From Arion vulgaris (taxonomy: Eukaryota > Mollusca > Gastropoda > Stylommatophora > Arionidae), in NCBI GenBank assembly GCA_020796225.1, contig CM036754.1, forward strand, positions 43,065,779-43,129,778: a stretch of 64,000 nucleotides of DNA, in the 5' to 3' direction. Positions 34,791 through 46,319 of the stretch are shown piece after piece. A program made the position numbers and the translations under genes. The notes below the pieces were generated by a model, which saw only the letters and a program-made list of their open reading frames with translations, ran no database searches and was not told where the DNA came from. Each line of letters begins with the position of its first letter. The stretch's first letter is position 1.

Positions 34791-34880
34791 TTTACTTATA
34801 GTATCTTTAGGAGCAACAAAAAAAAAACCACTTGCCCATTCCAAAGTTATTTCTGACTTACTGATTATTTCCTTTCTCAG

Positions 34881-37800
34881 GAGTTTGACAAATTGAATCC
34901 ACACTATGAGAGGACCTTGCTTATGCAGAAGTATGCAGGGATGGCCAAACAGAAGCAGTCAGTAAAAGAGACTCCTCCACCACCAAAAGCTCCTCCACCA
35001 CCAAAAGTTCCTGCACCACTAAAAGCTCCTCCACCACCAAAAGTTCCTGCACCACTAAAAGCTCCTCCACCACCAAAAGCTCCTCCACCACCAAAAGTTC
35101 CTGCACCACCAAAAGCTCCTGCACCACCAAAAGCTCCTGCACCACCAAAAGCTCCTCCCCCGTCAACTTCACCACTACCGTCTCTACCACCAACACCCCC
35201 TCTCACGTCAATCGCTCTACCACCAACAGCTCCTCTCCCGTCAATCGCTCTACCACCAACAGCTCCTCTCACGTCAATCGCTCTACCACCAACAGCTCCT
35301 CTCCCGTCAATCGCTCTACCGCTAACAGTTCCTCCCTCTTCAATTGCTCTACCACCAACAGCTACTTCTCTGCAATCGCTCTACCACCAACAGTTCGCCC
35401 ACAACCGCTCCACCAACATCTTCACCAACAGCACCAATATCTTTCTCACAACCAACAGCTTCTCAACCACCAGAATCCACAGAAAACCAACAAAGCACAG
35501 AAAACACTAGTAGTATTAATCAACCAACAAAGATCAAATCTGCAAGAAAGAATCTACGGGTAACAAATCTCAATTCCGGTTCAGATTCTGATGGTGACAG
35601 CAAAGAAAACCTGGACATGGATACAAGCAATGAAGACAAAACTATTGAAGATGATACTACTTGTTTCAAAGTTCCTAAACTGAATAAACCATCATCCGTG
35701 CTGCCTGCATGGGCACCATTGACAACTCAAGAATCTAGCTCAGATGTAGAAATGAAGACAACTAAGGAAGATGGTAACCAACCACTAGATACGTTTCTAA
35801 CAATTAAAAAGGACAGCGTAACGGAGAAACATATACCTGTTTTAGTTGGCCGTATGGTATCAGAGATTCTTATACCGCCTCCACCTGTTATAGCTTGGGC
35901 TCGTGGCAAAAGAAAACGGAATAAAAAACCACGTAAATATCCCACCGCGAAATCCCAGAAACAAGTTATAGAAGAGGAGAAGAAAATCATCGATGAAGAA
36001 AAGAAAATGATGGGAATAGATGTCGATGCAAAAGAAGAACAACCATTATTGATCACTCCAGTCCCACCACCAGCATTGATAAGTAGTACAGTCTCTGTGT
36101 CTGCTCAAGAAGAGAATGAAGACGAATCAAAGAAGACCATACCCGATAGTTTAGACACGCTGTTTGCTAGGTTGAGTCGATCAGTAGCCAACAAAAGTAA
36201 GTCCAAGACCAGTGGATCAATTGTCAGTTTTGATAAAGAAGTCTTAGAAATGGAGCAGAAAATTGAAAATGAAATAACAAACAAATTAGAGAAAGAAAGA
36301 GCTAAAATAATAATGGAGAAACTGAAGAAAGAACAGAGGGAACAGAGATGTGAGGAACAGAGGGAACAGAGATGTGAGGAACAGCTGGTAAAGAAGAAGA
36401 AGAGAACTGAAAGTGATTCATCATCATCATGTGAGGACAAAACGGATGATAATGTTAGTTGTGATAACCAGGAGGTGAAGGTAACCGTATCGGTTAGTGA
36501 CATCAGTAACCAGGTTGAGATCATAAGTGGGGAACAGGCTAATCTTTCCATGATATCCATGGGAAATCTAGATCCTATCGTCACTAGTGTGGGGAATGCG
36601 GATCCTTCTGTTGCTGGTGTGGATCGTTCTATCACTAGTGTGGACCTTTGCATTGCTAGTGTGGAAAATGTGGACCCTTTCATCGCTTATGTGGACCCTT
36701 CCGTTGCTGGTGTGGATCCTTCTATCACTAGTGTGGACAATGTGGACCCTTCCATTCCTTGTGTGGAAAATGTGGACTCTTCTCTCCCTTCTGTGGAAAA
36801 TGTGGACCCTTCCATCGCATGTGTGGAAAATGTTGAACCTTCCATCGCTTGTGTAGAAAAGGTGATCCCTTCCATCGCATGTGGGGAAAATGTGGACCCT
36901 TCCATCGCGTGTGTGGAAAATGTGGACCCTTCCATCACTTGTGTGGAAAATGTGGACCCTTCCATCACGTGTGTGGAAAATGTGGACCCTCCCATCGCGT
37001 GTGTGGAAAATATGGACCCTTCCATCGCATGTGTGGAAAATGAGGACCCTTCCATCGCTTGTGTGGAAAATGTGGACCCTTCCATCGCTTGTGTGGAGAA
37101 TGTGGACTCTTCCATCACTTGTGTGGAGAATATGGACCCTTCCATCGCTCGTATGGAAAATGTGGACCCTTTCATCGCTGGTGTGGATAATGTGGATCGT
37201 TCCATCGCTGATGTGGAAAATGTGGACATTTCCATCACTTCTGTGGAAAATGGGGGTCCTTCCGTTGCTGGTGTGAACCCTTCTATCACTTGTGAGAATA
37301 TGGACCCTTCCATCGCTGGTGTGGATAATGTGGACCCTTCCATCGCTGGTGTGGAGAATGTTGGCCCTTCTATCACCTGTGTGGAAAATGGAGGTCCTTC
37401 TATTGCTGGTGTGGATCCTTCTATCACTTTTGGGGAGAATATGGACCCTTCCATCGCTGGTGTGGATAATGTGGACCCTTTCATCGCTAGTGTGGATAAT
37501 GTGGACCCTTCCATTGCTGGTGTGGAGAATGTTGGCCCTTCCATCGCTGGTGTGGATAATGTGGACCCTTCCATTGCTTGTGTGGAAAATATGGATACTT
37601 CCATCGCTGGTGTGGATAATGTGGACCCTTCCATTGCTTGTGTGGAAAATATGGATACTTCCATTGCTGGTGTGGAGAATGTTGACATCTATACTGTTTC
37701 AAATGTAGAGCAAGCACAGAATGAGAAAATGGAAACTCTAAAGAGTGACACAACAGAGATGGAGATGATAACAGATAATGTAGAGACACTAGCATCAGAA

Positions 37801-40800
37801 ATCCTTGTAAACATAGTGCATGTAGCCAAGCATATGTCCATCGCTGAAGTTGTTATAATTGACAGTGAATCTGCCGCCAGACATGACATGGGCAGTCGAT
37901 TAGCTTGTCCAACAGATATAAATGCAGATGATGAAAGTTTAAGGAAGGTTATAGATTCGACTAGATCTGGCCATGATGAAAGCTTGATTGGTAATGATCT
38001 TGTTGTACTGTCTGATTTATTAGATGTACGTAATCAAGAGTCTACTGGAGGTTTAGAGGAAGTCACCACTGGAGGAGGTTTAGAAGAAGACACCACTGGA
38101 GGAAGTTTAGAGCAAGCTACCACTGGAGGAGGTTTAGAGGAAGACACCACTGGAGGAAGTTTAGAGCAAGCTACCACTGGAGGAGGTTTAGAGGAAGACA
38201 CCACTGGAGGAAGTTTAGAGCGAGCTACCACTGGAGGAGGTTTAGAGGAAGACACCACTGGAGGAGGTTTAAAGGAAGTCACCACTGGAGGAGGTTTAGA
38301 GGAGGTCACCACTAGAGGAAGTTTGGAGGAGGTCACCATGGTAGGGGGTTTAGAAGAAGTCACCACTGGAGGAGGTTTAGAGGAGGTCATTACTGGAGGA
38401 GGTTTAGAGGAAGTCACCACTGGAGGTTTAGAGGAATTCACCACTGGAGAGGATTTAGAGCAAGACACTGTTGGTTTAGAGTCAGCAACTAGTGGAGGTT
38501 TAGAGGAAGCCACCACTGGAAGTTTAGAGCAAGCTGGAGGTTTAGAGGAAGACGCCACTGTTGGTTTAGAGTCAGCAACTACTGGAGGCTTAGAGGAAGC
38601 CATCATCAGAGGAAGTTTAGAGACATCAACTAGTGGAAGCTTAGAGCAAGCCAGCACTGGAGGTTTAGAGGAAGCCGTCACTAGAGACGGTTTTGAACAA
38701 TCCACTGTTGGTTTAGAGTCAGCAGCTAATGAAAGCTTAGAGGAAGCCATCACTAGAGGAGGTTTAGAGGAATTAACCACTGGAAGTTTAGAGCAAGCCA
38801 CTGTTGGTTTAGAGTCAGCAACTACTGGAGGTTTAGAAGAGGCCATCACTAAAGGAGGTTTAGAGGAAGCCACCACTGGAAGTTTAGAGGGAACCACCAC
38901 TGAAGGTTTAGAGCAAGCCACTGTTGGCCTAGAGTCAGCAACTACTGGAGGTTTAGAGACATCAACTAGTGGAGGCGTAGAACAAGTCACCACTGGAGGT
39001 TTAGAGGAAGCCACTGTTGGTTTAGAGTCAGCAACTAGTGAAGGTTTAGAAGAGGTCATCACTAAAGGAGGTTTAGAGGAAGCCACCACTGGAGGTTTAA
39101 AGGAAGCCGCCACTGGAGGTTTAGAGCAACCCACTGTTGGTCTAGAGTCAACAACTAGTGGAGGTTTAGAGGAAGCCATCAGCACTGGAGGTATAGAGTC
39201 AACAACTAGTGGAGGTTTAGAGGAGGCCATCAGCACTGGAGGTATAGAGTCAACAACTATTGGAGGTTTAGAGGAAGACATCAGCACTGGAGGTATAGAG
39301 TCAACAACTAGTGGAGGTTTAGAGGAGGCCATCAGCACTGGAGGTATAGAGTCAACAACTAGTGGAGGTTTAGAGGAAGACATCAGCACTGGAGGTTTAG
39401 AGTCAACAACTAGTGGAGGTTTAGAGGAAGCTATCAGCACTGGAGGTATAGAGTCAACAACTAATGGAGGTTTAGAGGAAACCATTGTTGATTTAGAATC
39501 AGCAACTAGTGGAGGTTTAGAAGAAGCCACCACTGGAGACATTTTAGAGGAAGCCACCACTAGAGAAGGTTTAAAACAAGTCACTGTTGGTTTAAAGTCA
39601 CCAACTAGTGGAGGTTTAGAGGAAGCCATCAGTACTGGAGGTATAGAGTCAACAACTAGTGGAGGTTTAGAGGAAGCCATCAGCACTGGAGGTTTAGAGT
39701 CAACAACTAGTGGAGGTTTAGAGGAAGCTATCAGCACTGGAGGTTTAGAGTCAACAACTAGTGGAGGTTTAGAGAAAACCATCAGCACTGGAGGTTTAGA
39801 GTCAACAACTAGTGGAGGTTTAGAGGAAACCATCAGCACTGGAGGTATAGAGTCAACAACTAGTGGAGGTTTAGAGGAAGCCATCAGCACTGGAGGTATA
39901 GAGTCAACAACTAGTGGAGGTTTAGAGGAAGCCATCAGCACTGGAGGTTTAAAGGAAGTTGCCACTGTTGGTTTAGAGTCAGCATCCAGTGAAGTATTAG
40001 AGCAAATCACCATTGGTAGTTCAGAGCAAGCCATCACTGCAGATTTGAAAAATATCACTATTGAAGGTTTGAAGCAAGCCAAAAGTCCTGCACATGGCAA
40101 AACAGTAAAAAGAGCCAAAAGAGGAACAGTAACGGAGAGTCCAAGTCATGGACGTGTGACGCGAAGCAGAGCAAGGACATGCCAGATTGAATTTCAGGAT
40201 GCGAATAAAAGTTTGATTGAATGTCCAAGTGAACATACAGAAGAAGTTGATCAAGTAGATGGAGATTGGAACATTTCTAATGTTACTTCTGAGTGTGCAA
40301 ATGTTGAAGAATCACACCAATCTCATCCTGTTGTAAGACATGAGTTTCCAATGGATTCTAATGGATCACCAATAACAGATAATCAAGAAGAATCAAATTC
40401 TGGACACTTGACTATGTTTAAGTCACAGCAACATTCTGATACTGCTGTTACATTTGAAGAGAAAATGGGAGATTCACATTGTCAAGTGAATCAATCAAGT
40501 GTAGACAGTGGATGTAGTGTTGACCGTGAAGTTGAAAGAAATCAGACAGACATTGTTGAATCTAGCAGCATGGATGAGACTTATCTCTGTTTCAAGCAGA
40601 CTACTGGACTGGAGTCTGTCTTCACGTTGAAAGATGATGAAGACAATGGTATCCTACCTGCAGCAGACAGACTTTCATCAGATGGTCAAGTTTTCAGAGA
40701 TAACAGTTTGTATGGAAAGCGATCAGAGATCGAGACTGTACCCTTGCAGCAATGTCACCATTCTGGAACTCAGAGCAGAGATCCTCCTATGTCTGGAGTT

Positions 40801-40870
40801 GTTGGAGATGTGGAGGAGGCTGTGGATTCTATGTCTGTCTCAGTCAGCGAGATTGACAGTCAGAGCATGG
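34881..40870 (+). CDS. ZNF318: ZNF318-like protein, giant coding exon 7 with three repeat arrays
   Basis: Acceptor ctcag (ending 34880), donor gtaagt at 40871; about 1,996 residues. It opens EFDKLNPHYERTLLMQKYA, matching the helix after the second finger of ZNF318 (ENPLYEERR...). A Pro/Ala array (34974-35340) is followed by a frame break between about 35360 and 35400. Comparison with neighbouring repeat units suggests two missing bases. Family blocks follow: LPAWAPLTTQE (35701), PLDTFLTIKKDS (about 35784) and LVGRMVSEILIPPP (about 35842), then Lys/Glu coiled-coil sequence with an 8-residue duplication. Next come a roughly 10-residue array of the form ENVDPSIACV (36570-37690) and a GGLEE/TTSG array (38040-39960). 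The last 300 residues are unique and acidic. The repeats are absent from human ZNF318 as far as I recall. Confidence 0.88.
34974..35340. repeat. Coding repeat: proline-rich array
   Basis: Units of 15-18 bp encoding PPPKA/PAPPKA, followed by 24-42 bp units encoding IALPPTAPL. It encodes a flexible proline-rich segment. The frame break of exon 7 lies just past its end. Confidence 0.95.
36570..37690. repeat. Coding minisatellite, 30-bp unit (ENVDPSIACV)
   Basis: About 35 imperfect 30-bp units of the type 'gtggaaaatgtggacccttc' plus 'catcgcttgt', with occasional 21-bp short units. In-frame throughout, so protein-level constraint holds. Reverse-strand open frames across it are by-products of the repeat. 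Confidence 0.95.
38040..39960. repeat. Coding minisatellite, GGLEE-type array
   Basis: The first part has units of 27-30 bp (GGGLEEVTT, GGSLEQATT). From about 39130 it becomes a regular 51-bp higher-order unit (GGLEEAISTGG then LESTTS or IESTTS). It is in-frame along its whole 1.9 kb. An antisense frame open over 38034-40118 is a shadow of this array. Confidence 0.95.
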
Positions 40871-41018
40871 GTAAGTCTACACTTTTTGTGTGACTAAGCT
40901 CTTCATTTGTTTTACTGTTTCTATTGAACTGTTCATTATAATAAACTTATACCATCTGATAGTTTGTGTGTGCTATTGTTGCCTGTCAGCTTGTTTTGTA
41001 AGTTTGTATCTCAGTCTT

Positions 41019-41276
41019 CGCCGTGTGTTCCCGGGCTCACAAGGGAGCAAAGCATAGTAACACTGCAACCTACAAGGCATGCCATAAGAGGTGACTGAGG
41101 TAGGGGCTTTGGGAAGCTACCCTAGTAAATAAAAAGCATAGCAGAAATCGGTTGTGCTGGCCTACTTGTAGGCGCATAACTGGCACAACATACAATCACT
41201 CTTAGGCTCATATCACATACAAATCACAAAGAGTGGTTAACAATTGGGTTGATATGGAGCGTTTGAAGAACAAGCA
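41019..41276 (+). mobile_element. SINE-A, full length
   Basis: Sense copy. TSD gtatctcagtctt at 41006-41018 and gtatgtcagtctt at 41277-41289 (one mismatch). Confidence 0.9.
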
Positions 41277-41329
41277 GTATGTCAGTCTTGAAAGATTCTT
41301 TCTTCTTTTCTCCAATCCTGTTCTGCCTC

Positions 41330-42255
41330 ACAGCGTCAGGATAAGAAGAGATTTCTAGAACAAGCTTTTATATGCGCTTCATAAATAGTGTCTTTCGTTG
41401 CCTGTTATCTCTGAAGTCCATCTTTTGCGTGGCCAGCCTTTTGCTTTATATCCACTGTATCGAGTAACATTGCTCTTTGAGGTGCACTGTCTGTTGGAAA
41501 TCTGTTTATGTGGCCGAACCATCTAATTTGTTGTTTCTTGATAAAGTTCAGTACTGATGTTGTACCCACTTTTCCTGATGTCTTCATTTCTAAACCAGTT
41601 TCTTCTTGTTACTCCCAGCATTCTGTGTAGACACTTCATCTCTGTCATGACTAATTTTCTTCTATCATTTGATGTCAGCGTCCAGGTTCTGCACTGGTAG
41701 CATAATGTGGGAGAAAGATTGTGTTGAACAATGCTCTTTTTGTGTTCATGGTGACATGTTTGCATTTTCAAATTGGCGCCTTTTGTCCTAATATTTGATT
41801 TACTTTCGCCCAAGTGGTTACCGAGGCTTAAATTTGGGGTGTAAAGAACCACTGTTACCTGTCACGCATGTTGTAATAGGCGACTACGAATGTTTGGCTG
41901 AAATCGGATGTATGTGTCCTAAACGTGTAGAAGTTTATGCGTTTAGAGGCCTACCAAACCAATGTGCAGCTTATACACTCTTGGCAAAGATCAAACATAT
42001 CACAGAGTGATTAAAATTGGTCGCAAAGAAGATTTGCTTTGTTGCATCTATGTTGGATTTCGTTAGTTATTCTTCCGTTTGCTGAAAAATGCTCCCTATG
42101 TATATAAAGTCCCTGACTTGTGTTAATGGGCGTTTGTCGATGGAGATATTGGTAGCGTTTTCCTCTCTAGTGAATGTCATTACTTCGGATTTCTCAATGT
42201 TTATTCTCATATTGTTTTCATTGCATGTTAACTGAAGTCTCTGTTTATGCTTGAA
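41330..42255 (-). mobile_element. RTE-like LINE 3' half (reverse), split by SINE-B
   Basis: Reverse strand reads INIEKSEVMTFTREE and PLTQVRDFIYIGSIFQQ, then after the SINE LVMTEMKCLHRMLGVTRRN and FIKKQQIRWFGHINR. The sense copy at 56440-56830 has the same VGTTSVLDFIKKQQIKWF. Confidence 0.82.
41807..42031 (+). mobile_element. SINE-B (nested in LINE)
   Basis: Sense copy: 'gcccaagtggttaccgaggc' head, core 'catgttgtaataggcgacta', 3' 'atcacagagtgattaaaatt'. TSD unclear (atttgatttact / atttgctttgtt). Confidence 0.85.
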
Positions 42256-42289
42256 AGAAAAAAGTTTGTATGTCAGTCTTGTTTGAAAG

Positions 42290-42495
42290 ATATGTTGTCA
42301 TGATGTTTCATGATGTATGTTGTGCATAGATGTTGCATATGTGTTGTCATAGATGTTGATAATGTGTTGTGCATAGATGTTGCATAATGTGTGTTGTGCA
42401 TAGATGTTTGATGATGTATGTTTTGATAGATGTTCATATGTTGTATGTGCATAGATGTTGCATGATGTATATTGTGTGTAGATGTTACATGTGTC
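42290..42495. repeat. Degenerate tandem repeat, TG-rich
   Basis: Variable units around 'gtgcatagatgttgcatgat' and 'gatgtatgttgt', ending about 35 bp before the last exon. Confidence 0.85.
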
Positions 42496-42531
42496 ATGAT
42501 TTAATTGATTGTTACTGTCTATTGTTCACAG

Positions 42532-42644
42532 AAATGGAAGTCCCACCAACTACTGGTCTCAGCTTTGGCTTGGATGACGATGAAGATACAATTGATTTTG
42601 ATATGGTTGATGAGCAAGATAAAATCAAATCAACCGATGAATAG
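42532..42644 (+). CDS. ZNF318: ZNF318-like protein, terminal coding exon 8 (acidic tail)
   Basis: Acceptor ttcacag ending at 42531. Its first two bases complete the codon begun by the last G of exon 7 (GAA, Glu). 37 residues: EMEVPPTTGLSFGLDDDEDT, then IDFDMVDEQDK to a TAG stop at 42642-42644. Strongly acidic, and phase-correct with exon 7, which otherwise reads only seven codons (GKSTLFV) into the intron before a stop. No polyadenylation signal AATAAA was seen in the next 250 bp. Confidence 0.85.
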
Positions 42645-42776
42645 CCAGTACAAATTTCTACAATTTTGTATAAGAAATTATACAAATTTTGTTGTTATAT
42701 TTTTAGATGCTCATTGAAGTGAATTTTGTTCATGGTATTGATATTCATTTGCTGTTGTTCCATTCTTTGTTGATAT

Positions 42777-42870
42777 TATTATATATTCCTCTTGTACTGT
42801 TAAATGTTACATAGCGTCTGCAAGCAATTTCTCCATACCGCTCTATCCTGGGCAACTTGTTCAATTTTGT
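42777..42870 (-). mobile_element. RTE-like LINE 3' end scrap (reverse)
   Basis: 'atattcctcttgtactg', 'catagcgtctgcaagcaatt' and 'ctctatcctgggcaact' match the family at 9100 and 26570. Confidence 0.6.
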
Positions 42871-42890
42871 TGAGCTAATAACGTATAAAT

Positions 42891-43143
42891 CTTCTTTTTC
42901 GAATGCTTCATATTGACTACTTGTTAAACCACTCTTTGTGATTTATATGTGATCTGAGCCTAAGAGCGATTGTACGCTGTTCCAGTTATGTGTCTATAGG
43001 TAGGCCAGCACATCCAATTTCTGCAATGCTTTTTATTTACTAGGGCAGCTTCCCATGGCCCCAACCTGAGTCGCCTTTTACTGCATGCCTTATAGGTTGC
43101 AGTGTTGCTATTCTTTGCTCCCTTTGCGAGCCCCAGCAACATA
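42891..43143 (-). mobile_element. SINE-A (reverse)
   Basis: Reverse copy ending (reverse strand) in 'cgaaaaagaagat'. TSD not clear. Confidence 0.85.
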
Positions 43144-43194
43144 CTAACGATGATGTATCAATCGAGGTAGTATATTTGTGTCTAGTAACTTAAT

Positions 43195-43380
43195 GATGTG
43201 GGACGGATTATCGCAATGAATAAGAGCTCACTTATTGACTTGGACACAACAGGGTTATGGGTTCAATCCTACACCCGACATTCCATATGTGAGGAAAGGA
43301 ATTGGCCCTCCTGCACACTGGGACCTACAAATATGAAGGGACAGGAACTTCTGAAAAGGCTACAGGAAATTTTATTATAG
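43195..43380 (+). mobile_element. Possible tRNA-derived SINE
   Basis: Contains 'gggttcaatcctacaccc', a good pol III B box, 45 bp after 'gcaatgaataagagctcact'. Only one copy seen, so tentative. Confidence 0.4.
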
Positions 43381-43544
43381 TTAACTTAATGGTATTGTTT
43401 ACAACTTTTAGTTAAATTTTTCTGAGATTCATCTTGGCCAAGTGACAACATCCGAGATTCATCTTGGCCAAGTGGCAACATTTGTGCTCCTAGAACATAA
43501 CCCTCTGAATCCTTGTTAAAGATGTAATAATTTGTTGTTATTTC

Positions 43545-43870
43545 TCTCCGCTCCATGTGGAGCAAGGGCTGCAGCAGTTGTTCGCCACTTTTTCCGGTCT
43601 CTGCCTGCTTTCTTTATGGCTTCCCAGAATATTTAAGCATCTTTCATTTCCTCAAGAAGACTCTAGGTCTGTTTAGAACGTCAACCTTTTTATCTTTGTT
43701 GCAAGTTCCACTCAAGTGCTTGTCTAGTGACACTCAACTGTGTCTTCCGCAAGGTATACTCGATCCATCACCATTTTTTCCCTGTAACCTGGGTCATCAT
43801 GGGTTCCCGTTCTGTTCTTATCCACAAGTTTGTGTTTGCAACTCTGTCATACCATCTTAGTCTGAGAATA
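43545..43870 (-). mobile_element. RTE-type LINE 3' end (reverse)
   Basis: Reverse strand matches 57990-58310 and 34030-34330, including the tail 'gctccacatggagcgga' and the 'gtgtcactagacaagcactt' block. Confidence 0.75.
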
Positions 43871-44046
43871 CACCGAAGACATCTGTTGTCTTAACGTAAT
43901 AACTTACTTATTTGTAAATATTTGAATATATTTGTAATTTGCGTTAGTTTTGTTATTGGTGAGTTTTTTTAACAGGCCACTCAATTTTTTATTTGATTAA
44001 AATATATGGTTAGGGTATTATTCTTTTTATTGTCATTATTCTTGAG

Positions 44047-44240
44047 GAGCGTCTGGCCAATGGATTAGAGCACGACTCCCATGGTGGAGACCCGTGTTCA
44101 ATCCACGGTTAAGGCTAGGAATTTTTTCTGTCGTCATAAAAGAACAATCCTAACCTGAACAGTTTCGTGGTGACTGCACTAGCCATGTGGCCATTGAATT
44201 CCTCAGGCTCATGTTCCCCCCCTGTTGTACACCGCCTGAA
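44047..44240 (+). mobile_element. tRNA-derived SINE-like sequence
   Basis: 'tctggccaatggattagagc' resembles an A box and 'gtgttcaatccacgg' a B box, 42 bp apart. The body is not shared with other copies here. Confidence 0.45.
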
Positions 44241-45404
44241 AAAATGGTAACACAGGCAGTAACTACAGTTTTTAAACAAATATGTATTATTCTGGACATA
44301 ATTGTATATAGACAATGTTTTGTTTGAATATTTGTTTTATGTGTTGTGGCAATGCTCAAATAATGTTGACATCACCATATTGTAGTTGCTTGTCAATAAT
44401 ATTTGATGAAATACTAGCTATACTACCCGGCTCTACATGGGAAGTAGCATATTTCTCTATATGTCACTCAACAATTTATGTTATATTAATTCTTGACAAA
44501 CTCTTGAACTTCTTGACAACACACACAGTTGTTTTATACAGGAAGTAGCATGAACTGGCTGATCCTTTGGTATGTAACTCTAAGAAAAAATACGCAAAGA
44601 AGATTTCAACAAAGATAAAGGGTATTCTCTGTCTCTGTTGCACAAGTTATGCAAACCGATAAGTGTGACAAGATGGGAGAAACCAACACAGCACGGGTGT
44701 TAGTCTAAACACACTGAAATACAAGCTTGGGAAGAGATTGGAGCAATTATGTACATGTGTGATGAAGATGATCCTAAAATGAACAGTGGTATGTAACACT
44801 CATTGAGGCTTTAATTTTACATTCGTTGAGGATACACACTCTAATTATCTCAATGGGGGTCTCAATGGCAAAGTGGTTAAGTCATTTGCCTGTCGTACTG
44901 AAGGTTGTGCGTTTGAATCCAGACCAAGACACATACTCTGCGGACAGGGACGGAGCCATATGGGGAAACCCGGTGCAGTGAAGTCAATCCTTTGCCTTTG
45001 GAGTCTTAGTCTGTTGTGTCAGTCTTGTATCTGTGGTATAGATAATGTCTCAGTCTTGTATCAGTGGTATAGATGATGTCTTTGTTGTACCAGTCTTGTA
45101 TCTGTATAATAGTAGATGTCTCACTCTGTTGTGCGTGTGTGTAACCAATCTTTCAATTCAGCATAACCTATTGCTGTTGTGTTGTCAGATACCATTTTTT
45201 GTTTCATTTCTTTTATAAGTATTGTTTTGTGAAACAAATAATTTCTGTAGGTCTTGTTTAACTACCAAAACAGATTATGAAGTGTTACAAACCTGCAATT
45301 TATAATTATTAAAATTTGTGAAAGTACTGATTTGGTTCTTGCATGATTTTTTTAAATGTCCATATTTGTCAGCAAATAGATGAGACTGCAGTAAAACTAT
45401 TTGA
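44241..45404. other. Intergenic; SINE-like head at 44856-45010, otherwise no gene
   Basis: At 44865-44935 'atggcaaagtggttaagtca' and 'gcgtttgaatccagacc' look like A and B boxes; the following 'acggagccatatggggaaac' is shared with 17554-17600. A family R LINE scrap lies at about 44740-44780. The rest is AT-rich. Confidence 0.5.
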
Positions 45405-46318
45405 TTGGTAAAACACGTAATCACAAAGTACTGTAGTTTTACAAATTACAAAAACAATGACAAAATACAGCAACGCTTCGACCAACAAGGCCTTTATCAA
45501 GCAAACGAACAACAGGAGTGACAAATTTTAAAAACAAATGGACGACCAAATACAAACGTTTCTAATGAAAATCTGGGAAAAAAAACGAATAACGAAACAA
45601 ATGTAACACAAAAACACACATAAAAACTAGAAATAGAACGGAAGAGAAACAATGAAAAATCGAGTAAATATATAACTTGAATACATGCAACATATACCCA
45701 TATAGATTACAAGGCATGGGAAGAGAAAGTACTAAAAAGCATAGGATTGTAATACGTTGAGCCCATGTGGTCGCAAGGTACAATACAAAGAAATCAACCG
45801 ATTCTCCAGAGCAAATCGACTGCGTTCATCCTAGGAACATGATTGGATGGCTGTGACCTGGACATCGTGAGCTCCTAAATGGTCAGTATCATTGAAATGG
45901 GTGGCTACAGGGTCACAGAGCATTGGCGTATGTCGCAAGTGTTGGGTGAATCGGTCACTGAGCCTCTTGCCTGTCTCACCGATATAAGCCTTGTTACACC
46001 ACTTACAGATAATGGCTTGGATAAGATTACGGGACTCGCATGTGAAACCATCGGCAATAAGAAACGTGGCTAAAGGAAAAGATACAGTACGCGTCTGTAT
46101 CACATAAGCACACACGTTTGAACGCCGACGACCACACTGGATAGTGCCACACTGGACTCTGCCATTCTCGCAGCTCTTGCGCCTTTGTAGCGAGGACAAT
46201 GATTTTCTTGAGAGAGCTCGCGAGATGCTTGATTTCTTTCGCAGGCGCCTATACCCGGAGAGGGTGCTTGTCTCGCTATGCATCGAGTTCAGAAAATCAC
46301 TGCCAGCAGGCCCTACCA
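45405..46318 (-). mobile_element. Penelope-like element, GIY-YIG end (reverse)
   Basis: Reverse-strand copy. It reads TRTVSFPLATFL, FTCESRNLIQAIICKWC, NKAYIGETGKRLSDRFTQHL and DPVATHFNDTDHLG, a GIY-YIG nuclease domain with the zinc-like Cys pairs typical of Penelope-like elements. The 3' end carries 'gaaatcaaccgattctccag' (+ strand) and the complement of 'cgaagcgttgctg'. It lies head-to-head with 46320-47600. 5'-truncated near 46.32 kb. Confidence 0.87.
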
Positions 46319-46319
46319 G

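Larger units (their letters stand above)
33096..34880. other. ZNF318-like intron 6
   Basis: SINE-A with an internal deletion, two sense LINE 3' ends in a row, and a reverse RTE 3' end. The last about 70 bp before exon 7 look unique. Confidence 0.65.
40871..42531. other. ZNF318-like intron 7
   Basis: SINE-A (41019-41276), a reverse RTE LINE 3' half (41330-42255) split by a SINE-B, and a TG-rich repeat (42290-42495). Confidence 0.7.
15903..42644 (+). other. ZNF318: Gene span: ZNF318-like nuclear zinc-finger protein (8 coding exons)
   Basis: All predicted exons share one strand and fit together in phase. Coordinates: 15903-16193, 20447-23877, 27850-28347, 29584-29745, 30576-30669, 32977-33095, 34881-40870 and 42532-42644. 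Order of parts matches vertebrate ZNF318: RS-rich N-terminal half, PKSILK motif, coiled coil, matrin-type C2H2 finger after YYEYYDSGNHWC, short linker exon, second finger after IPVVGFYC, then a long low-complexity tail. Predicted length is about 3,560 residues against about 2,280 in human; repeat arrays in the seventh exon account for most of the excess. ZNF318 is a nuclear protein implicated in alternative RNA processing (IgD expression) in mammals; the role here is inferred. No TATA box or poly(A) signal was confidently placed. Confidence 0.88.

Noticed and set aside
36687..37688. Antisense open frame of about 333 codons
   Set aside because: A shadow of the ENVDPSIACV array for the same reason.
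38034..40118. Very long antisense open frame (about 694 codons) rich in Pro, Val and Ser
   Set aside because: It lies exactly on the GGLEE coding array; a stop-free unit repeated many times opens the opposite strand automatically. The sense frame has splice sites and family motifs.
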